Shown in pieces: positions 33,490 to 42,324 of a DNA stretch of 64,000 bases. Position 1 is the first letter of the stretch; each line of letters begins with the position of its first letter. Origin of the DNA: JAGVSR01 sp031413815 (lineage in GTDB: Bacteria > Pseudomonadota > Alphaproteobacteria > Rhizobiales > Hyphomicrobiaceae); the NCBI GenBank assembly GCA_031413815.1, contig JANOFU010000037.1:62001-126000 (forward strand), read 5' to 3'. The notes under the pieces are model-generated. The model was not told where the DNA came from. It ran no database searches and saw nothing but the letters and a program-made list of their open reading frames with translations. The position numbers and the translations under genes are program-made.

Positions 33490-33807
33490 ATGGCCTCTGA
33501 AGACCATCAAGAGTTGGAAATCCCCGACGGCATTGTCGACGCCGATGTGGCGATTGAGGTGCTGCGTACGTGGGTCGCCGACGGCGCCCTACACGTGATT
33601 TTTGACCCCGATACCTTTCGTGACAGTCCTGGCGAGTGGGGCCGCATGCTGGCCGACATCAGCGGCCACATCGCCAGCGCTATCGCTCTGCAGGGCAACT
33701 TGACGGAATCGGAAGCTTCACAAGCGATTTCGGAGGGCTATGACCGTGGCCTTGTCTCGCAGGGCCGCCAGCGCAGCGGCAAACTCAAAGGCCGCACGAA
33801 GCACTAA
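33490..33807 (+). CDS. DUF5076 protein
   Basis: 105 residues from the ATG at 33490, with AGGTGG upstream; the frame is open further back but not conserved. Pattern: LEIPDGIVDADVAIEVLRTW, VADGALHVIFDPDTF, WGRMLADISGHIASAIAL. DUF5076 proteins commonly sit between ftsB and the pyruvate dehydrogenase genes in Alphaproteobacteria. Here pdhA does not follow, so that linkage has been broken. Role unknown. Confidence 0.8.
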   Translation: MASEDHQELEIPDGIVDADVAIEVLRTWVADGALHVIFDPDTFRDSPGEWGRMLADISGHIASAIALQGNLTESEASQAISEGYDRGLVSQGRQRSGKLKGRTKH

Positions 33808-33825
33808 AGGCGTCTGACCCCATCA
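33808..33825. repeat. Half copy of palindromic repeat family A
   Basis: GGCGTCTGACCCCATCAC matches one arm plus flank of the copy at 3180 (GGTGTCTGACGCCATCAC). It falls in the space between the convergent DUF5076 and Crp/Fnr genes and overlaps the stop of the latter. Confidence 0.55.
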
Positions 33826-34512
33826 CGGCCCTTCACCGTAACGGGCGAGTGCTAAGCGATCGGCAACTTCAATGGCGCCGCGCGAGGTGTGAATCCAGCC
33901 CTTACGTTCCCATTCGCGCAAGTAGCGGCTGATGACTTCTCGCACGCTGCCGAGGTCCAACGCCAATTGTTGATGTGTCGTCGCGACGATGCCGGTGTCG
34001 CCAGCTTCCGCCAGCAGTTTGCGCGCGAGGCGCAGATCGAGACTGGTGAACGCAACTTCATCGACGAGCATGATGAGGCTGGACATCAGCTGCCCATAGT
34101 TGTCGAGCACGAACTGCCGGAAGGGTTGGGATGCCTGCATCAACTCATGAAACGTTTGCGCAGGGATTGCAGCTAACGTTACAGGAACTTCGGCGACGCT
34201 TTCGGCGGGAAACGAACGGCCTGCCAGCAGGCACGATGTGGTCAAAACGCAGGTCTCGCCGGACCCCACCCGGTACAGCAGAATTTCGCGGCCGGTTTCC
34301 GAAGCCTTAAAGATCCGGGTCCGGCCTTCGAGGCACATCACGTAAGACGGGCAACTTGCACCTTGCCGGTAGGCGACCTCGCCTTCTGCGAGATGCTTGA
34401 ACGTCAGCACAGCGCGCGCACGCTGCAAATGTGCAGGCTCCATCTGGGCGAGGCCGGGAAACAGGGTCAGCCACTGATCGGCGAGGGTGGTGTTCAGCAT
34501 GGCGCTGGGCAA
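33823..34512 (-). CDS. Crp/Fnr-family transcription regulator
   Basis: 229 residues. The N-terminal cyclic-nucleotide-binding-like beta roll (VAYRQGASCPSYVMCLEGRTRIF...GREILLYRVGSGETCVLTTSC) is followed by a dimer helix and a winged helix-turn-helix (HQQLALDLGSVREVISRYLREWERKGWI). It lacks the FNR-type N-terminal Cys cluster, but has four Cys in the beta roll (CPSYVMC, CVLTTSC), so redox or Fe-S sensing cannot be excluded. Ligand and regulon unknown. Divergent from the lipoprotein gene at 34761. Confidence 0.9.
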   Translation of the reverse strand: MPSAMLNTTLADQWLTLFPGLAQMEPAHLQRARAVLTFKHLAEGEVAYRQGASCPSYVMCLEGRTRIFKASETGREILLYRVGSGETCVLTTSCLLAGRSFPAESVAEVPVTLAAIPAQTFHELMQASQPFRQFVLDNYGQLMSSLIMLVDEVAFTSLDLRLARKLLAEAGDTGIVATTHQQLALDLGSVREVISRYLREWERKGWIHTSRGAIEVADRLALARYGEGP

Positions 34513-34674
34513 TCCCGGTTTCTGGTGGTGAGGCGGTGGCAGACTTTCATAGGTCGGCGGGTCACTCTAATGGGCTCGCCACGCCCTCGGGAAACGTGCA
34601 GCCAGCAGGGCACACGCCGCTTCTGTCCACAGATTCGGAGGTGTCAATCCCATTCCATCAACGTCATCCCCAGC

Positions 34675-34691
34675 TGTCACATCTTGTGGCA
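34675..34691. promoter_or_regulatory. Possible Crp/Fnr-type operator
   Basis: TGTCACATCTTGTGGCA is a 7-3-7 inverted repeat with one mismatch. It lies 163 bases before the Crp/Fnr start and 70 bases before the divergent lipoprotein start. It could be an autoregulatory site. Resemblance to known CRP/FNR boxes is only loose. Confidence 0.25.
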
Positions 34692-34760
34692 CGCTCAATA
34701 GCAGCCTTAGAAGTGTGCAGGGTAGCCTATTGATCCGGCAAATTGGGGTGGGGGATAAAC

Positions 34761-35324
34761 ATGGTCCGCGCAAATTCGATGGCACTTTTTGTGCTCGGGA
34801 CGGGATTACTGGCGGGTTGCGCTAGCGACAACACCATTCTGGGTGGCAGCGCCGTCACGACATCGTCGGTGGCACCGGCTGCTTCCGTTGCTGTCGCACC
34901 GGGTGCAATGATGCCAAAAGTCGATCCGGCCTGCGTCGCGCTCACAGCGCAGATCGATACGCTCCGCAAAGATGGCGTGACCGAGCGGATTGAGAAGGTA
35001 TCGGCTGGCAAAACAAAGACCGTCAGCGTCAAGCGCGCGTCGCTGGTCAAAATGACGGAACTGGATAAAGCCAACGCGGAATTCCAGGCCAAGTGCTCGA
35101 CCTTGACGCCGAAACCCGCTCAGAGCGCAGCCGTCGCTCCGGCCGCAACGGGTTCGCCGACATCAGCGCTCGTTCAGCCGGTCACATCAGCTGTCGCCAA
35201 TCGGGCCGCACAATCGATTGGTCAAACCTCCGTAAACAATGCAGCCACAGCTTCAGCCTCAGCGATCGCTCCAACCGCTGCAGCGGCAGGTGCACCGGTT
35301 GCTGCACAGGCGGCCAAACCTTAA
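34761..35324 (+). CDS. Lipoprotein with low-complexity tail, paralogue of 35603
   Basis: 187 residues from the ATG at 34761 (GGGGGATAAAC upstream). Lipobox LLAGC gives acylated Cys near residue 20. A conserved unit (about residues 54-113) reads CVALTAQIDTLRKDGVTERI...EKVSAGKTK...ANAEFQAKC. The rest is Ala/Pro/Thr/Ser-rich. The same unit appears in the next lipoprotein, so the pair arose by tandem duplication. Function unknown; membrane-anchored, facing the periplasm. Confidence 0.78.
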   Translation: MVRANSMALFVLGTGLLAGCASDNTILGGSAVTTSSVAPAASVAVAPGAMMPKVDPACVALTAQIDTLRKDGVTERIEKVSAGKTKTVSVKRASLVKMTELDKANAEFQAKCSTLTPKPAQSAAVAPAATGSPTSALVQPVTSAVANRAAQSIGQTSVNNAATASASAIAPTAAAAGAPVAAQAAKP

Positions 35325-35358
35325 ACCGGGACCAGAACACGGTTGCCCTGGGACGATG

Positions 35359-35396
35359 AGAACGCCTGCCAGATCCTTGGGAGGCGTTTTCTATTT
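35359..35396 (+). terminator. Rho-independent terminator after the first lipoprotein gene
   Basis: AACGCCT / AGGCGTT stem (35361-35367 / 35382-35388), extended by a CCA/TGG inner pairing, followed by TTTTCTATTTC. Placed 35 bases past the stop at 35324. Confidence 0.75.
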
Positions 35397-35602
35397 CAGT
35401 GAGCGCTTTGCCATTGTTTTGCTCAAAGTGGCCGCTTGAGTGCGGTAGACCGCATAGAGCTTGCCACTGGCGTGGGTGCAATCGGCGGATGGTGCTGCTT
35501 CCCGGCCACACCCGAGCCTGCAGGGGTTGCGGTCATAGGGTGTGTGTGGTGAAACGCAAATTGGATTTGGATTCCGGCAGCGGGCACGTGCGGAGGTTTC
35601 GG

Positions 35603-35896
35603 GTGAGGCGACTGAGGGCAGCGGCGCGATGGGCTGTAGTTCCAGCGTTGGCGATCTTGATGGCGGGGTGCGCATCATCCGGCGGTGATCCGGGTGCCAA
35701 AGCTCTTCCGGTCGGGGAAACCTGCCAAACCTTGCGCGGCCAGTTGGACAGGCTGCTCGGCAAGGGCGTTCAGGGCAATGTTGAAGCGCTCAGCGCCGGG
35801 AGAAAGCTATCGCCGGCCGCACGCGCCGATGCGGAGAGCTACAACCGGATACTCAATCAATATTTGGGCGCCCGCTGCCACGTTGCTCCAGCGTGA
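35603..35896 (+). CDS. Small lipoprotein, paralogue of 34761
   Basis: 97 residues from the GTG at 35603, with GGAGG seven bases upstream; GTG 35549 is a weaker option. Basic start (MRRLRAAARW), hydrophobic helix and lipobox LMAGC (Cys near residue 22). The mature part CQTLRGQLDRLLGKGVQGNV...EALSAGRKL...YNRILNQYLGARC repeats the C-x2-L-x2-Q-[IL]-D-x-L and [VL]SAG[KR] pattern of the preceding lipoprotein, but without its long tail. Function unknown. Confidence 0.75.
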   Translation: MRRLRAAARWAVVPALAILMAGCASSGGDPGAKALPVGETCQTLRGQLDRLLGKGVQGNVEALSAGRKLSPAARADAESYNRILNQYLGARCHVAPA

Positions 35897-35998
35897 GACG
35901 GGGCTGACACCGGGGTTGCGCAACGGTGCCGCCTGAGACACTCTCCGGACACACCAACAACCGAGGCCGCGCACAGCCGCTGAGATAGGGGAACGCCC

Positions 35999-36295
35999 GT
36001 GGATCAAGTCGCCGGATACTGGGAATACATGCAACGGCCTGAGGTGTTCCCTTGGGTGGTCATGGTGTTCAACGGCTTGGTGGCGGGGTGGCTTGCCGGC
36101 ATGCTGCTCGGAGGCGGCGGTCTCATCCGCAATCTTTTAGTCGGAATTGTTGGGTCATTTCTAGGAGCGGTTCTCGTCCAGGCTGGATTGCTCAAGTTGC
36201 CGTTCACGACGGGCTTCCCAATCGGCGATCAAATCGTGGTGTCCACAATCGGCGCGCTGATTGTGATTGTAATCGCGCGCATCATCGCCAGGTAA
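35999..36295 (+). CDS. GlsB/YeaQ/YmgE-type (transglycosylase-associated) membrane protein
   Basis: 98 residues from a GTG at 35999. Three short hydrophobic segments with the family pattern GLVAGWLAGMLLGGGGLIRN, LLVGIVGSFLGAVLVQ and IVVSTIGALIVIVIARII. These are small stress-associated inner-membrane proteins of unproven function. It precedes the RatA/Coq10 gene by 38 bases and may be co-transcribed. Confidence 0.88.
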   Translation: MDQVAGYWEYMQRPEVFPWVVMVFNGLVAGWLAGMLLGGGGLIRNLLVGIVGSFLGAVLVQAGLLKLPFTTGFPIGDQIVVSTIGALIVIVIARIIAR

Positions 36296-36333
36296 CACTT
36301 TCAGAGTGGCCGCCGCCGCGGCGGGAGCGCGAC

Positions 36334-36804
36334 GTGCCGACGTTCAAGACCATTCGCCGTGTTCCCTACAGCGCCGAACAAATGTTCGCCTTAGTGGCGG
36401 ATGTGGAGCAGTACCCGCAGTTTTTGCCGCTGTGTGACAGCCTCACCGTCAAAAGCCGGCAAACGCTAGCTGAGGGCGACGAGGTCGTCGCCACCATGGG
36501 CGTCGGCTACAAGGCGATCCGCGAGGTCTTCACCACGCGCGTTCTCTTGAAGCCAGATCAGCGCCAAATCCTCGTCGCGTATCTCGACGGCCCATTCAAA
36601 CATTTGGACAATCGGTGGACATTTGTGCCGAGGGACGGCGGATGCGACGTTGATTTTTTTATCGACTACGGTTTCAAGTCGCCCTTCCTCACCCTGCTCA
36701 TGGGGGGATTGTTTGACACTGCGTTCCGGCGCTTTTCTCAAGCCTTCGAAGAGCGCGCGGGCGTTGTCTACGGCCGCCCCAGCACTGCCAAACCGGCTGT
36801 TTAG
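36334..36804 (+). CDS. RatA/Coq10-type START-domain protein
   Basis: 156 residues from a GTG at 36334. Coq10/RatA pattern: RVPYSAEQMFALVADVEQYP, FLPLCDSL, VGYKAIREVFTTRV, and the terminal VDFFIDYGFKSPFLTLLMGG...FDTAFRRFSQAFEERA. In eukaryotes Coq10 binds ubiquinone and aids respiration. RatA in E. coli was reported as an anti-ribosome toxin, and the ubiquinone role is the safer family-wide inference. Its stop overlaps that of the convergent pentapeptide gene by four bases. Confidence 0.9.
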   Translation: MPTFKTIRRVPYSAEQMFALVADVEQYPQFLPLCDSLTVKSRQTLAEGDEVVATMGVGYKAIREVFTTRVLLKPDQRQILVAYLDGPFKHLDNRWTFVPRDGGCDVDFFIDYGFKSPFLTLLMGGLFDTAFRRFSQAFEERAGVVYGRPSTAKPAV

Positions 36805-37607
36805 TTCACGTCCTTGGGCCAGTTATGCGCTTCAGCCCGGCTGGCGAGGGTCTCAAGACCCTTTGCGTCTTTCAAAATTGCGCCGTCAAAATCAGCGTCT
36901 TTGACGTCCGCCCCGGTGAGATCAGCCCCCGTCAAATCAGTTTTTGAGAGATCGGCGTTGTGCAATTTTGCGCCGGACAGATTGGCACCCTTGAGATTGG
37001 CAAACCGGAACGACACGTACGTGAGGTCCGAACCGGCGAAGTTGGCGCCTTCCAGCATCGAGCCTTCCATCTCCGTGCGAAACAAGTCTTCGATGAACCC
37101 GGTCTTGCCGAACGGGGCGAGCGAGGCATTGCCAAAGTTCGCCCTGGTAAAGTTGATCCGGCTCAACTGGCCAAAAATTTTAGCGCCAGAGAAGTTCGCT
37201 TCAATAAAACTCGGCGCGTCGCGCGCATCGGTTTGATCCCGGGCCGTTCCCGTTGACGGCCGCAGAATGCTCGTATCGGACAAATTGGCGCCATCAAACT
37301 TTGTGCCGATAATGTTTGCGCGATCGAGGTTTGCCGCATTGAGGTCAGAACCTGTGAGATTTGCACCCGACAAGTTCGCACCAAACAACCGCGCGCCGCT
37401 CAACTTGGTTTTCTTGAAGTTGATCGTCGATAGATCGAGGTCTTCAAGGTTGCGGCCGCTGAGATCGAGAGGCATTGCGGCATTTGCCTTGAATAACTGT
37501 TCGGTCAGTTCTCGCGCCGTCATGTCGGCCGCATGAACCGCTGAGCAGACCACGCCATACGCGAGCACCGCGACCGCGAGTTTCTGAGCCGGGAAGCCAC
37601 GCGCCAT
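36801..37607 (-). CDS. Exported pentapeptide-repeat protein
   Basis: 268 residues from the ATG at 37607, whose first base is the last base of the cinA stop (TGATG), so translation is probably coupled. Signal peptide ends near VHAAD. About 25 pentapeptide units follow (LSGANLTGSDLNAANLDRAN, NLKGANLSGAKLHNADLSKT, and others) that should form a right-handed quadrilateral beta helix. An interruption around residues 130-165 includes RPSTGTARDQTDARD. Role unknown. Confidence 0.85.
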   Translation of the reverse strand: MARGFPAQKLAVAVLAYGVVCSAVHAADMTARELTEQLFKANAAMPLDLSGRNLEDLDLSTINFKKTKLSGARLFGANLSGANLTGSDLNAANLDRANIIGTKFDGANLSDTSILRPSTGTARDQTDARDAPSFIEANFSGAKIFGQLSRINFTRANFGNASLAPFGKTGFIEDLFRTEMEGSMLEGANFAGSDLTYVSFRFANLKGANLSGAKLHNADLSKTDLTGADLTGADVKDADFDGAILKDAKGLETLASRAEAHNWPKDVN

Positions 37608-38122
37608 CAATAAGCTGCTTTCTGTCTGTTCGCGCTCAATGCCGACGTCAGGAGATCGAGGGCGGCCGCGACACTTTCCAGTCGCACCTCGTGCCGTCCA
37701 TGATTTCCGAACCGGCACTCCTTCACTACGGTCGCTGCCTTCAATTGGGCCACGGCGAGATAGACCAGTCCAACAGGTTTTGCCACGGTTCCCCCGCCAG
37801 GACCGGCAACTCCGGTCACGCTCACAGCAATGTGCGCGGCAGACCGGCTCAAAGCCCCTTCGGCCATCGCGATTGCCACTTCGGCGCTGACCGCACCGTG
37901 CTGTTCAATGAGGGCGGGGGCAATGCCCAGCAGTTCGCACTTGGCCGCGTTGGAGTAGGTGACGAAACCCCTGTCCACAACGCTGGACGAGCCTGGAATT
38001 TCAGTGAGCAGGCTTGCGATCAAGCCCCCCGTGCAGCTCTCAGCCGTTGCCAATTTCAACCCCGCGTCTCCCAGCGCAGTGATGAGGCTCTGGGCCTTGG
38101 ACATGAACTCGGGGGGAAACAC
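37607..38122 (-). CDS. CinA C-terminal family nicotinamide-nucleotide amidase (PncC-like)
   Basis: 171 residues from a GTG at 38122; ATG 38104 (MSKAQSLITAL) is an equally good start. Single amidase domain with LATAESCTGGLIASLLTEIPGSS (catalytic Ser and Cys region), FVTYSNAAKCELLGI, and VTGVAGPGGGTVAKPVGLVY. It deamidates nicotinamide mononucleotide for NAD salvage. The N-terminal ADP-ribose pyrophosphatase domain of long CinA is absent. Confidence 0.93.
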   Translation of the reverse strand: MFPPEFMSKAQSLITALGDAGLKLATAESCTGGLIASLLTEIPGSSSVVDRGFVTYSNAAKCELLGIAPALIEQHGAVSAEVAIAMAEGALSRSAAHIAVSVTGVAGPGGGTVAKPVGLVYLAVAQLKAATVVKECRFGNHGRHEVRLESVAAALDLLTSALSANRQKAAY

Positions 38123-38228
38123 GCCGGATGTCCTTCGATGGCCGACCGCGACAAAACGAAAACCGGCGCCTCCCTCGGGAAACGCCGGCTGAACTCTAGC
38201 CCTTCAAGGGACCGGTCTGCAAATCGCC

Positions 38229-38717
38229 TCAGACGGCTGCCAGCCGCTCAGCCTGCTTGAGCAGTCCATCCAGCGTGGCGCGGCAATCGGCACCCATGAC
38301 GGCGATAGCGCGCGACTGGGCCCCCTGCCAGATCGGATACGCGTCCTTCAGTACGCCCTGACCTTTCGGCGTCAGGTGCAATCCACGGCCACGGCGGCCA
38401 GCAGGTGGATCCATAATGATATGGCCCAGCGCCAGCAGACGCTTCAGATTGCGTGACAGCGTTGATTTTTCGATGTCGAGTTCATGGCCGATCTCAACGG
38501 CGGTGATTCCGTCGCGAGCGGCCAACTGGGCCAGGAGCGTGTACTGGCTCGCCGTAATTCCGAGCGGACGCATGGCGTCGTCGTAGACGCGGGTGATAAT
38601 GCGCGACAGCTGGCGCACGCGCGTCGCCAAACAGGTCGTGGCCGTGGCCTCGGCAATACCGGCCATGGTTGCGGGCTCTTTGCCGGCCCGCTCGAGCGTC
38701 TGGGTCATGATGTTCAT
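38229..38717 (-). CDS. MarR-family transcription regulator
   Basis: 162 residues from the ATG at 38717 (AGAGG upstream). Winged helix-turn-helix: LGITASQYTLLAQLAARDGI, AVEIGHELDIEKSTLSRNLKRL, and the wing HIIMDPPAGRRGRGLHLTPKG. Flanking helices make the dimer. Ligand unknown. It lies alone between cinA and ispDF on the minus strand; no adjacent efflux or catabolic gene shows a target. Confidence 0.92.
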   Translation of the reverse strand: MNIMTQTLERAGKEPATMAGIAEATATTCLATRVRQLSRIITRVYDDAMRPLGITASQYTLLAQLAARDGITAVEIGHELDIEKSTLSRNLKRLLALGHIIMDPPAGRRGRGLHLTPKGQGVLKDAYPIWQGAQSRAIAVMGADCRATLDGLLKQAERLAAV

Positions 38718-38823
38718 CACTGCGCCTCTGGATGCTTTTTGGTCATACAACCACTGATGTGGTGATGCCGCGATTCTGGCAAAGGGGTCAATCGGAGGGG
38801 GTGCGAACGGGTCGCAGGCGGGG

Positions 38824-40017
38824 TCATGTCCCGATTGGCAGTAAAATCAAGGCGCTGGCCATGGCTGCGATGCCTTCCCGGCGGCCCGTGAAGCCAAGTC
38901 CTTCTGTCGTCGTGGCTTTAATTCCAACCCGGCCGGGCTCTATGCTGAGCACACCTGCGATCGCGGCCTGCATTTGCGGCCGGTGGGGACCGATGCGAGG
39001 GGCTTCGCACAAAAGCGTAATATCGACATTGACGATGCGTCCGTGCCGTTCGGACACGCGCCGGGCGGCATCGGTGAGGAACATGCGCGAGGCCGCTCCC
39101 TTCCATTGCGGATCGCTGGGTGGGAAGTGCTGGCCGATATCGCCATCGCCCAGCGCGCCGAGGATCGCATCGGTCAGCGCGTGCAATCCGACATCCGCGT
39201 CGGAATGGCCGTCCAGTTTTGCAGAATGGGGGATTTCGACACCGCACAGCCAGACGCTCGCACCGTCTGTAAACCTGTGGACGTCAAAGCCAGTGCCGGT
39301 GCGAGGTTCAAACATGAGACCTTGTGCGGCGTGCAGCCTCTGGTTGGCAAGCTCGATGTCAGCTGCTGACGTCAGTTTGACGTTGGCCGTTGAGCCAGGA
39401 ACGAGGGCCACGGCAAGCCCAGCCCACTCAGCAATGGCGGCGTCATCGGTAAAATCATCGTGGCCGGCGATCGCCGCTTTGCGATGCGCGTCCAGAATAT
39501 CTTTGAAGCGAAACCCTTGTGGCGTCTGTGCGTGCCAGAGCCCCGCGCGATCAATCGTGGCGCCGATTGTGCTGTCGGGTCGCGCGCGTTTCAACGTGTC
39601 GGCGACGGCCACGGCGGCAATGGCTCCGGCGTGCCCGTCGAGCGCGCGGATCACGTCTGTGATGGTGCCCGGAGACACGAACGGGCGGGCGGCGTCATGG
39701 ATCAGCACGCGGTCCGGCGCATGCGAAGCAAGAGCCTCCAGCCCCATGCGGACCGACGCTTGCCGCGTCGCGCCGCCCATCACCGGGGCCATCAGCTTGG
39801 GCGCGTGTAAGGGAACGCACGACTTATAGAGCTCAATATCATCTGGATGAATGACGACTTGCAGCACGCCGATGTCCGCTGCAGCAGCAAACGTTTGGAG
39901 GACCTGGGTCAACACCGGAACGCCGCCCACACGCACATATTGCTTAGGGGTGACGCCACCCCCCGCCCGCAGTCCACGGCCGGCGGCGACGATGAGGGCA
40001 GCTGCGGTCAAGTCCAA
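38824..40017 (-). CDS. ispDF: Bifunctional IspD-IspF isoprenoid enzyme
   Basis: 397 residues. IspD half (about 1-228): AALIVAAGRGLRAGGGVTPKQY nucleotide-binding start, VLIHDAARPFV, AVADTLKRA, TPQGFR. IspF half (about 235-397): GTGFDVHRFTDG with zinc ligands, HSDADVGLHALTDAILGALG, DIGQHFPPSD, and CEAPRIGPH. The protein makes CDP-methylerythritol (IspD) and cyclises to MEcPP (IspF) in the MEP pathway. Fused forms are characteristic of Alphaproteobacteria. Head-to-head with dusB. Confidence 0.97.
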   Translation of the reverse strand: MDLTAAALIVAAGRGLRAGGGVTPKQYVRVGGVPVLTQVLQTFAAAADIGVLQVVIHPDDIELYKSCVPLHAPKLMAPVMGGATRQASVRMGLEALASHAPDRVLIHDAARPFVSPGTITDVIRALDGHAGAIAAVAVADTLKRARPDSTIGATIDRAGLWHAQTPQGFRFKDILDAHRKAAIAGHDDFTDDAAIAEWAGLAVALVPGSTANVKLTSAADIELANQRLHAAQGLMFEPRTGTGFDVHRFTDGASVWLCGVEIPHSAKLDGHSDADVGLHALTDAILGALGDGDIGQHFPPSDPQWKGAASRMFLTDAARRVSERHGRIVNVDITLLCEAPRIGPHRPQMQAAIAGVLSIEPGRVGIKATTTEGLGFTGRREGIAAMASALILLPIGT

Positions 40018-40182
40018 CTCCTGAGTGGATGCTGGTGCCCTGCATAACTGTGCCGCCCCTGCCAGGCAATCGTGGATGGGAGTGTTCGCACTTGCAAAAG
40101 CCCACGAGCGTGCGTAGTGTGCACAAACTCAAGGCAGTTAGCGACGCTGCCTAAACGCTAGGCAATCTTTGAAGTCAATGCT

Positions 40183-41178
40183 ATGAGCGCACTCCAAATC
40201 GGTCCGATCCGGCTCGAAAATCCCATCGTCCTTGCGCCAATGACCGGGGTGACGGATCTGCCCTTTCGCATACTCGCCCACAGTTTGGGCGCTGGAATGG
40301 TGGTGTCAGAGATGGTGGCGAGCTCAGAGTTGGCCGCCGCTCGTCCGTCCGTCGTCCGCCGCGCCGAAGGCCGGGAATTATCCCCCTATGTCATACAACT
40401 TGTCGGATGCGAAGCCCACTGGATGGCGGAGGCCGCACGACTGTGCGAGGGCTACGGGGCCAGCGCCATTGACATCAACATGGGCTGCCCAGCGCGCGAA
40501 GTGACGGGCCGCGCATCCGGCAGCGCCCTCATGCGTGATCTTGATCATGCGTTGTCTCTTGTTGAAGCGGTCGTCGGCGCAGTCAAAGTGCCTGTCACTC
40601 TCAAAATGCGTTTGGGTTGGGATGACAAGAGCCGCAACGCACCCGATTTGGCGCGGCGGGCCGAGACCGCTGGCATCCAGATGATCACGGTGCACGGGCG
40701 CACGCGGTGTCAGTTCTTCAAAGGCTCCGCCGACTGGACCTTCGTGCGCCATGTCACGGACGCCGTGTCCATTCCCGTACTCGTCAATGGCGACATCAAA
40801 TCGCCGGAGGACGCCGCTTCGGCACTTCAAGCGTCGGGCGCTGACGGCGTCATGATTGGGCGCGGCGCGTATGGTGCGCCATGGCAGCCCGCGCGCATTG
40901 CGGAGACGCTGCGCACTGGTCATGATCCTGGTCCCCCACCTTTAGCCGAGCAGGGCCGCATCGCCCGCGATCACGTTAACGCGATGCTGTCGCACTACGG
41001 CGCGCATCTGGGGCTTCGCAACGCCCGCAAGCACGTCGGCTGGTACTTGGAGACGAGCGGCCGTCCAATGGACACCGTGAAGGCGTGGCGGCGGCGATTG
41101 TGCACCGAAGACGATCCGGCAACAGTCTTACGCGGCCTCGGTGAGTTTTACGACGAAGCCCGCGAGGCGGCCGCATGA
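40183..41178 (+). CDS. dusB: tRNA-dihydrouridine synthase DusB (NifR3)
   Basis: 331 residues. FMN TIM barrel: IVLAPMTGVTDLPFRIL at the start, ASAIDINMGCPAREVTG with the catalytic Cys, TLKMRLGWDD, ITVHGRTRCQFFKGSADW, NGDIKSPEDA, GADGVMIGRGAYGAPW. It reduces uridines of tRNA D-loop. The stop overlaps the ntrB start by four bases (ATGA), so translation is coupled. In Proteobacteria this gene classically heads the ntr operon. Confidence 0.96.
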   Translation: MSALQIGPIRLENPIVLAPMTGVTDLPFRILAHSLGAGMVVSEMVASSELAAARPSVVRRAEGRELSPYVIQLVGCEAHWMAEAARLCEGYGASAIDINMGCPAREVTGRASGSALMRDLDHALSLVEAVVGAVKVPVTLKMRLGWDDKSRNAPDLARRAETAGIQMITVHGRTRCQFFKGSADWTFVRHVTDAVSIPVLVNGDIKSPEDAASALQASGADGVMIGRGAYGAPWQPARIAETLRTGHDPGPPPLAEQGRIARDHVNAMLSHYGAHLGLRNARKHVGWYLETSGRPMDTVKAWRRRLCTEDDPATVLRGLGEFYDEAREAAA

Positions 41179-42323
41179 CCAGCGCCGCAACCCCGCTGAA
41201 AGCGCAAGCTCCCAGCCATCGCCCATTGGAGCTCGATCAGCTCCTATCCGCTTTGCCCTATCCCATCCTCGTGTTGGGGGCAGACAACAGCATCATCTTT
41301 GCAAATGCTGCGGCAGAGGCGTTCCTATCAACCAGCATTGCGATGCTCAAGCGCATGCGCCTCGACGACATTCTGGCGTTCGGTTGCCCGCTGTTGGCTT
41401 TGCTCGATCAAGTTCGCGGATCGAGCGCCACAGTGAATGAGTATGGCGTTGAAATGGCCTCGCTGAAGTTCATGGTGCCCAAGCTGGTCGATGTGCACGC
41501 CGGCCCGTTCCCCGATCAGCCGGGCCTGATCATCCTCATGATCCAACAGCGCAACATGGCGCAGATGATCGAGCGTCAGTTCACCCATCGCGCGGCAGCT
41601 CGCACGGTGTCGGGCATGGCCGCCGTTCTCGCACACGAAATCAAGAACCCGCTTTCGGGAATTCGTGGGGCGGCCCAGCTGCTTGAGCCGGATCTCAGTG
41701 ACGAGGACAGGGCGCTCACGCAACTCATCTGCTCGGAAACCGACCGCATCCGCAATCTCGTCGATCGCATGGAAGTGTTCGGCGACGAACGCCCACTCGT
41801 CAAAGAACCCGTCAACATCCACGACGTGCTCAACCATGTGCGCCGCCTGGCCGAGACGGGATTCGGCCGCGGTCTCCGGTTCGTCGAAGACTACGACCCG
41901 TCCTTGCCGCCAGTGCCGGGCAATCGCGACAAACTCGTTCAGGCCTTCCTCAACCTCGTGAAAAATGCTGTTGAAGCCGCGTCGGACAACACGGAACAGG
42001 GCCGGATTACGATTCAGACGGCGTTCCGGCCCGGCGTGCGCTTGACCCTACCAGGCTCGGACACGCGCATCAGTCTGCCGCTGCTGATCCAGATCGAAGA
42101 CAACGGCAGCGGCGTGCCAGAGCAACTGCGGCCGCACCTGTTCGATCCTTTTGTCACGACCAAGCGCACCGGCTCCGGCTTGGGGCTTGCGCTCGTCGCC
42201 AAAATCATCGGCGACCATGGCGGCATCATCGAATACGACAGCGAACCCCGCAGAACGATTTTCCGCGTGCTGCTGCCAATGCAAGACCGCACACGGCCCG
42301 GCACCCGATCAGGAGCACCTTAA
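41175..42323 (+). CDS. ntrB: Nitrogen regulation sensor kinase NtrB
   Basis: 382 residues, cytosolic. A PAS domain (about 15-130) is followed by HisKA with H-box VLAHEIKNPLSGIRGAAQ (His154), N box NLVKNAVEAASD, and G boxes DNGSGVPE and TGSGLGLALVAKI. It senses nitrogen state via PII and phosphorylates or dephosphorylates NtrC. Start ATG overlaps the dusB stop. The next gene ntrC begins 2 bases past its stop. Confidence 0.95.
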   Translation: MTSAATPLKAQAPSHRPLELDQLLSALPYPILVLGADNSIIFANAAAEAFLSTSIAMLKRMRLDDILAFGCPLLALLDQVRGSSATVNEYGVEMASLKFMVPKLVDVHAGPFPDQPGLIILMIQQRNMAQMIERQFTHRAAARTVSGMAAVLAHEIKNPLSGIRGAAQLLEPDLSDEDRALTQLICSETDRIRNLVDRMEVFGDERPLVKEPVNIHDVLNHVRRLAETGFGRGLRFVEDYDPSLPPVPGNRDKLVQAFLNLVKNAVEAASDNTEQGRITIQTAFRPGVRLTLPGSDTRISLPLLIQIEDNGSGVPEQLRPHLFDPFVTTKRTGSGLGLALVAKIIGDHGGIIEYDSEPRRTIFRVLLPMQDRTRPGTRSGAP

Positions 42324-42324
42324 T

